Assembly (NCBI GenBank): GCA_009785855.1 | Contig: WQUG01000100.1 | Span: 1 to 8,869 of the forward strand | From: Actinomycetes bacterium | GTDB taxonomy: Bacteria > Actinomycetota > Coriobacteriia > WRKU01 > WQUG01 | Direction: 5' to 3' | Length of the DNA: 8,869 nucleotides | In this document: positions 6,246 to 8,869 of the stretch, piece by piece | How positions within the stretch are numbered: position 1 is the first letter of the stretch | Layout of the letters: each line of letters starts with the position of its first letter | Translations under genes and position numbers: made by a program | The notes under the pieces: generated by a model | What the model saw: the letters and a program-made list of their open reading frames with translations, nothing else | Databases searched by the model: none | What the model was told of the DNA's origin: nothing

Positions 6246-6273
6246 AAAAGGGGCGCATCTCTGCACCCCTTTT
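6246..6273 (-). terminator. Intrinsic terminator hairpin of the AOR-MoaD unit
   Basis: Read on the minus strand, AAAA is followed by GGGGTGCA, a GAGA tetraloop, TGCGCCCC and TTTT. The 8-bp stem (one G-U pair) with a GNRA-type loop, A-tract and T-tract is a textbook rho-independent terminator. On the plus strand the G-U pair becomes a C-A mismatch, so the structure favours minus-strand transcripts. It lies about 110 bases after the MoaD stop and just before the E1-like gene. Confidence 0.72.
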
Positions 6274-6297
6274 GTCACCATAGACGCGAAATGAACA

Positions 6298-6367
6298 CCC
6301 GCTGGCAAGGCGCCGCGGATCGTTGCGGCCTATGGGCCGCGAGATCCGTGGGAACGCAGCCAGCGGG
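6298..6367 (-). repeat. Structured element, copy B: same core and fold as copy A, 3' of the MoaD-like gene
   Basis: On the minus strand CCCGCTGGC (6367-6359) pairs perfectly with GCCAGCGGG (6306-6298). The middle stem is 6351-6343 with 6321-6313 (CCACGGATC/GATCCGCGG, one A-C mismatch). The inner stem is 6340-6335 with 6330-6325 (GCGGCC/GGCCGC, CATA loop). The core is about 48/55 identical to copy A. Relative to A, one T-A pair of the middle stem is replaced by C-G on both sides. A 7-bp alternative pairing (AGGCGCC 6308-6314 with 6366-6372) competes with the outer stem. It starts 17 bases after the MoaD stop and has the same orientation relative to the flanking genes as copy A. Confidence 0.8.
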
Positions 6368-6383
6368 CGCCTAGCGCGTTTTG

Positions 6384-6605
6384 TTATCCGCCGGCGACGG
6401 GCGGGAAGAGGAACAGCTTCTGTCCATCTTCCAGCACCGTCTCCGGCTTTCGATGCCTGCCGTTGATCAGCAGGATCTGGACGTCCTCGCGTTCGATCCC
6501 CAGGTCATCGATGACCTCGCCCGCCGTCAGGCCCTCGTGCCAGTCGACCTCGACCTCTTTGCCGCGACCCTCGCGGAAGAAGGCGAAGAGCTTGACCAGG
6601 ACCAT
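6384..6605 (-). CDS. MoaD/ThiS-like sulfur carrier protein
   Basis: The 73-residue protein has the beta-grasp pattern of MoaD (VKLFAFFREGRGKEVEVDWHEG, then a helix TAGEVIDDL, then ILLINGRH) and ends in the required Gly-Gly tail (FPPVAGG). In this family the tail is adenylated by a MoeB-like E1, converted to a thiocarboxylate and used as sulfur donor, here most likely for the molybdopterin/tungstopterin dithiolene. The gene begins 18 bases after the AOR stop with a purine-rich GGGGGAG upstream of ATG 6605, so the two are almost surely cotranscribed. A matching E1-like gene follows on the same strand after a terminator. The length is normal. A ThiS-type role is possible but less likely in this setting. 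Confidence 0.9.
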   Translation of the reverse strand: MVLVKLFAFFREGRGKEVEVDWHEGLTAGEVIDDLGIEREDVQILLINGRHRKPETVLEDGQKLFLFPPVAGG

Positions 6606-6623
6606 GGGCGCGCTCCCCCGCTC

Positions 6624-8417
6624 CTAGGCGATGCCGAGGCGCGCCAGCGTCTCGTCGGTCGGGAAGGCGTCCACCCAGCCACGCGCCGCGTAGTACTCCG
6701 GCAGCATGACGTCAAGGTGGCTGACCATGCCCTCGCTTGCCTCGTTATGGATCGGCTCCTCAAGCAGACGCTTGGGCAGGCAGTCGTCCTCGGGCTTCTG
6801 ACCTGCAAGCTTGTTGAACAGACGCTCGAGGTTGTAGATGCGCTCGCCCGCCGTCATGAGCTCGTCGGCGCTGACCGACTCGCCGCTCGCCGCGCTGTAG
6901 AGCGCCGCGTAGTCCTCCGCGCCCAGAGCGAAGCTTGTGAACAGGCAGAGGCCCAGGCTGTCGATGGCCGCGGTCAGATCCTGGAAGATCTTGACCAACT
7001 CGGCCTTGCCCTCGGTCGTCGTGCGGTCGACCTCGAAGGGATGCGCCAGGATCTCCGGGCTGATCGTGTAGCCACGGACGTGACAGCCGCCGCGGTTGCT
7101 CGTCGCGTAGTTCAGGCCGATGCCCTGGATACCGCGCCCGTCATAGGCCGGCATCTCCTGCTTCTTGACCGACATCGAGATCTCCGGATGACCGTAGTGC
7201 TCGCACAGACGATACGATCCCTGCGCCATGAGCTTGCCCAGCGCGTTGTCCGCGGCGCCCATGTGCTTGATCCACGCGACGATGGACTGGGGGTTGCCGA
7301 ACTCCAGCGGCGTGCCTTCAAGGTCGGCCTCAGGAAGATAGCCCTTCTCGACCAGCTCCATGCCGGCCGCGACCGTGGCGGCCGCGCCGATGGCGTCCAG
7401 GCCGTACTCGTTGCACCAGTAGTTGGCCTCGATGATGGCGTCCAGATCGTCGACCTTGCAGCTTGCGCCAAAGGCCCACAGCGGCTCATACTCCGGTCCG
7501 CCGATGACCTTGTCGCCCATCTTCACCACGCGCCCGCAGCCGATCGTGCAGCGATAGCAGAAGCCGTTGCGCACCAACTGATCGTCGGCCATGGTCTCGC
7601 CGCTGTACTTCTCCGCCATCGGATCCTCAGAGAGCTGCCAGTTCTTCGTCGGCAGCGAACCGACGCTGTTGATGATGTTGACCAGCACCGCCGTGCCAAA
7701 GGCCGGCAGCCCTTCGCCCGTCACGCCGTCCTCTTTGAGCTTCTTCGTGCTGGCCTGTGAAGCCTCGCGGAAGGCATCTTCGTCCACGACGCCGATCTTA
7801 CGGTTCTCGGTCTCGACGCGGATGGCCTTGAGGTTCTTGCTCCCCATGACCGCGCCGACGCCGGTACGTCCGGCCGCGCGATCCGTGTCGTTCATGACGG
7901 CGGCAAGCAGACTCTGATGCTCGCCGGCCGGTCCGATGTTCAGTACCGAGGCGTTCTTATCCGTCCCGTCGAGTGCGTCCACGACCTCCGCGCTCGTCTT
8001 GCCCCAGAGCGCCGTTGCGTCCTTGAGCTCGACCTGATCGTCGCGGATGTCCAGATAGACCGGATTTGCGGCCTTGCCCTCGATGATGATGCCGTCATAG
8101 CCGGCGAACTTGAGCCACGCGCCGAAGTGACCGCCGCTGTTGCTCGAGGCGATCATGTTGTTGAGCGGACTCTTGGTGATGACCATGTAGCGGTTGCCCG
8201 TCGAGACGTTAGCGCCGGACAGCGGCCCGGGCATGACGATCAGCTTGTTTCCGGGAGAAAGCGGATCGACCTGCGGGTCGATCTCATCCATAAGCATCTT
8301 GGTCCCCAGCCCGCGACCACCGATGTACTTGCGCGCCAGGTCCTCGTTCAGAGGTTCCGGGGCGACCGTTCCGCTCGTCAGATCGACGCGCAGGATCTTG
8401 CCGTTATAACACTTCAT
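6624..8417 (-). CDS. aor: Aldehyde:ferredoxin oxidoreductase family, tungstopterin enzyme
   Basis: The 597-residue protein matches the AOR family, cytosolic W-bis-pterin enzymes that oxidise aldehydes to acids (or the reverse) with ferredoxin. N-terminal YNGKILRVDLTSG and YIGGRGLG (31-38) are typical, followed by GNRYMVITKSPL (74-85), GPAGEHQ (162-168) and GRTGVGAVMGSKNLKAI (183-199), which line the pterin. The [4Fe-4S] cysteines are C287, C290, C294 and C491, nearly the same numbering as the Pyrococcus enzyme. The two pterin DxxG motifs are DAIG (341-344) and DSLGLC (486-491), and H446 lies in the GGCHVRGY stretch near the active site. ATG 8417 has a good ribosome site, AAAGGAG (8430-8424). 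The gene is followed by the MoaD-like gene. Members of the family include AOR, FOR, GOR and BamB-like reductases. Length and motifs favour a general AOR; the substrate is unknown. Confidence 0.95.
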   Translation of the reverse strand: MKCYNGKILRVDLTSGTVAPEPLNEDLARKYIGGRGLGTKMLMDEIDPQVDPLSPGNKLIVMPGPLSGANVSTGNRYMVITKSPLNNMIASSNSGGHFGAWLKFAGYDGIIIEGKAANPVYLDIRDDQVELKDATALWGKTSAEVVDALDGTDKNASVLNIGPAGEHQSLLAAVMNDTDRAAGRTGVGAVMGSKNLKAIRVETENRKIGVVDEDAFREASQASTKKLKEDGVTGEGLPAFGTAVLVNIINSVGSLPTKNWQLSEDPMAEKYSGETMADDQLVRNGFCYRCTIGCGRVVKMGDKVIGGPEYEPLWAFGASCKVDDLDAIIEANYWCNEYGLDAIGAAATVAAGMELVEKGYLPEADLEGTPLEFGNPQSIVAWIKHMGAADNALGKLMAQGSYRLCEHYGHPEISMSVKKQEMPAYDGRGIQGIGLNYATSNRGGCHVRGYTISPEILAHPFEVDRTTTEGKAELVKIFQDLTAAIDSLGLCLFTSFALGAEDYAALYSAASGESVSADELMTAGERIYNLERLFNKLAGQKPEDDCLPKRLLEEPIHNEASEGMVSHLDVMLPEYYAARGWVDAFPTDETLARLGIA

Positions 8418-8534
8418 TCTGTTCTCCTTTCACATACATCGACCATGAGGCGCGCAGAAACCCGGCGCGCCGGTCGAGATATCCTTATGTGCCTCTTATT
8501 GTCCCACTATAAAGGGCAAGACACCGATATGAAG
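8418..8534 (-). promoter_or_regulatory. Promoter and leader of the AOR-MoaD unit
   Basis: On the minus strand TATAGT (8511-8506) is a likely -10 box; CTTCAT (8534-8529) at 17-base spacing is a poor -35. Transcription from about 8499 would give a leader of about 80 bases. That leader contains a GC hairpin, GGCGCGC (8471-8465) pairing with GCGCGCC (8455-8449) around nine bases, overlapping the perfect palindrome CCGGCGCGCCGG (8462-8473). The ribosome site AAAGGAG follows at 8430-8424. I see no recognisable molybdenum/tungsten-cofactor riboswitch. Confidence 0.5.
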
Positions 8535-8582
8535 AGAAAAATCACACATGAGTGGTGTGGTGGTGGCGCGATCTTTCTGTCA

Positions 8583-8598
8583 CTCGCGTTTCGACAAT
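8583..8598 (+). repeat. Partial copy of the 28-bp repeat core
   Basis: CTCGCGTTTCGACAAT matches CTCGCGTTTCGGCAAAT in the right arm of the inverted-repeat element (8801-8817): the first 11 bases are identical, then one substitution, then CAA. It has the same orientation as the right arm and lies about 90 bases left of the left arm. It could be a regulator site or an old repeat end. Confidence 0.5.
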
Positions 8599-8673
8599 GG
8601 ATCGCATTGGAGAGGGGGAGGCGAGTGAGGTGGAGGTCAGATAAGTAGTCTTTTGCACAAATAGCCGCTGCTC

Positions 8674-8826
8674 CTGCTTGAGATTTGCCGAAACGCGAGG
8701 TATTGTCTCACTTGCCAGAGAGGGGCATTGAGCTATAACCCTCTGACCTGCAGGTTTGTTAAGCCGGTTTTAAAGTCAGTTTACAACAACGGCTGATAAC
8801 CTCGCGTTTCGGCAAATCTCAAGCAG
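8674..8826. repeat. 153-bp segment with perfect 28-bp terminal inverted repeats
   Basis: The left arm 8674-8701 (CTGCTTGAGATTTGCC then GAAACGCGAGGT) is exactly complementary to 8799-8826. The 97-base interior is non-coding and relatively AT-rich. It holds two smaller inverted repeats, AGAGGG (8719-8724)/CCCTCT (8739-8744) and AGCCG (8762-8766)/CGGCT (8790-8794). No clear target-site duplication flanks it. A MITE-like element, a pair of regulator sites around a promoter, or a structured transcript would all fit. Confidence 0.7.
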
Positions 8827-8869
8827 CAAGACGTCATTTTCTGGTATGCCAAGGAATCCAGGTCCTCTT

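Larger units (their letters stand above)
8535..8869. other. Gene-free stretch upstream of AOR
   Basis: No convincing gene lies here. The short open frame at 8529-8648 (39 codons, plus strand) has poor start context and an unusual composition. The stretch holds a purine-rich run (about 8608-8640), a short copy of a repeat core (8583-8598) and a 153-bp segment with inverted-repeat ends (8674-8826). Base composition is more AT-rich from about 8640 onward than in the coding part of the window, suggesting intergenic or acquired DNA. The last 43 bases (8827-8869) show no recognisable signal and may lead into a gene outside the window. Confidence 0.6.

Noticed and set aside
6229..6258. Start of the E1-like gene at ATG 6258 with AAGGGGTG as ribosome site
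   Set aside because: The ATG and purine run are the loop and stem of the terminator hairpin, and the family start (LSDRYIRN) fits ATG 6228. Not fully excluded.
6381..7760. Long plus-strand open frame (459 codons) opposite MoaD and AOR
   Set aside because: It is a shadow of AOR, whose iron-sulfur and pterin motifs are intact, and covers two unrelated genes.
8418..8500. Molybdenum/tungsten-cofactor riboswitch in the AOR leader
   Set aside because: The leader is only about 80 bases and shows a single GC hairpin, not a multi-stem aptamer.
8529..8648. Short plus-strand open frame, 39 codons (MKRKITHEWCGGG...)
   Set aside because: It has no good ribosome site, tryptophan/arginine-rich composition in a purine-biased stretch, and no family resemblance.

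Overview
The window is GC-rich bacterial DNA. Its codon use is dominated by G/C-ending codons. It carries a tungsten-type aldehyde:ferredoxin oxidoreductase (AOR) and a beta subunit of an oxygen-sensitive type of L-serine dehydratase, both typical of strict anaerobes. Three genes appear to start directly downstream of an actinobacterial-type TAnnnT -10 box, as leaderless mRNAs. Together this suggests an anaerobic high-GC Actinomycetota, plausibly of the Coriobacteriia. That placement is inference; there is no rRNA or other taxonomic marker in the window.

Layout. Positions 1-3669 (minus strand) look like one transcription unit: an NTF2-like membrane-anchored protein, then a DinG-family helicase fused to a DEDD exonuclease, then the first 43 codons of a small basic membrane protein that runs off the left edge. 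A 90-base divergent promoter region (3670-3759) separates this from a plus-strand pair, sdaAB (3760-4437) and a HAD-type phosphatase (4548-5498). The HAD gene converges on a minus-strand E1-like ThiF/MoeB-family gene (5548-6228). Upstream of that, on the same strand, are a MoaD-like sulfur carrier (6384-6605) and the AOR (6624-8417). AOR and MoaD are tightly coupled. The E1-like protein probably adenylates the C-terminal Gly-Gly of the MoaD-like carrier for sulfur loading, and the carrier probably supplies the dithiolene sulfurs of the pterin cofactor used by AOR. Positions 8418-8869 hold the AOR leader and promoter and otherwise no gene.

The most unusual content is non-coding structure. (1) Two copies of a roughly 55-nt conserved core (4439-4493 plus strand; 6306-6359 minus strand) fold into the same nested hairpin, and each is closed by a perfect outer stem of unrelated sequence. 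This covariation-like pattern suggests a selected RNA or DNA structure. Both copies lie just 3' of a gene and upstream of the next gene's leaderless promoter. (2) A perfect 29-bp-arm palindrome with a 15-bp tandem unit sits in frame inside dinG, at the junction of its two domains. (3) A 67-bp near-palindrome, also built of 15-bp units, supplies the stop codons of both convergent genes (HAD and E1-like). (4) A 153-bp gene-free segment near the right edge is bounded by perfect 28-bp inverted repeats, with a partial third copy of the repeat core nearby.
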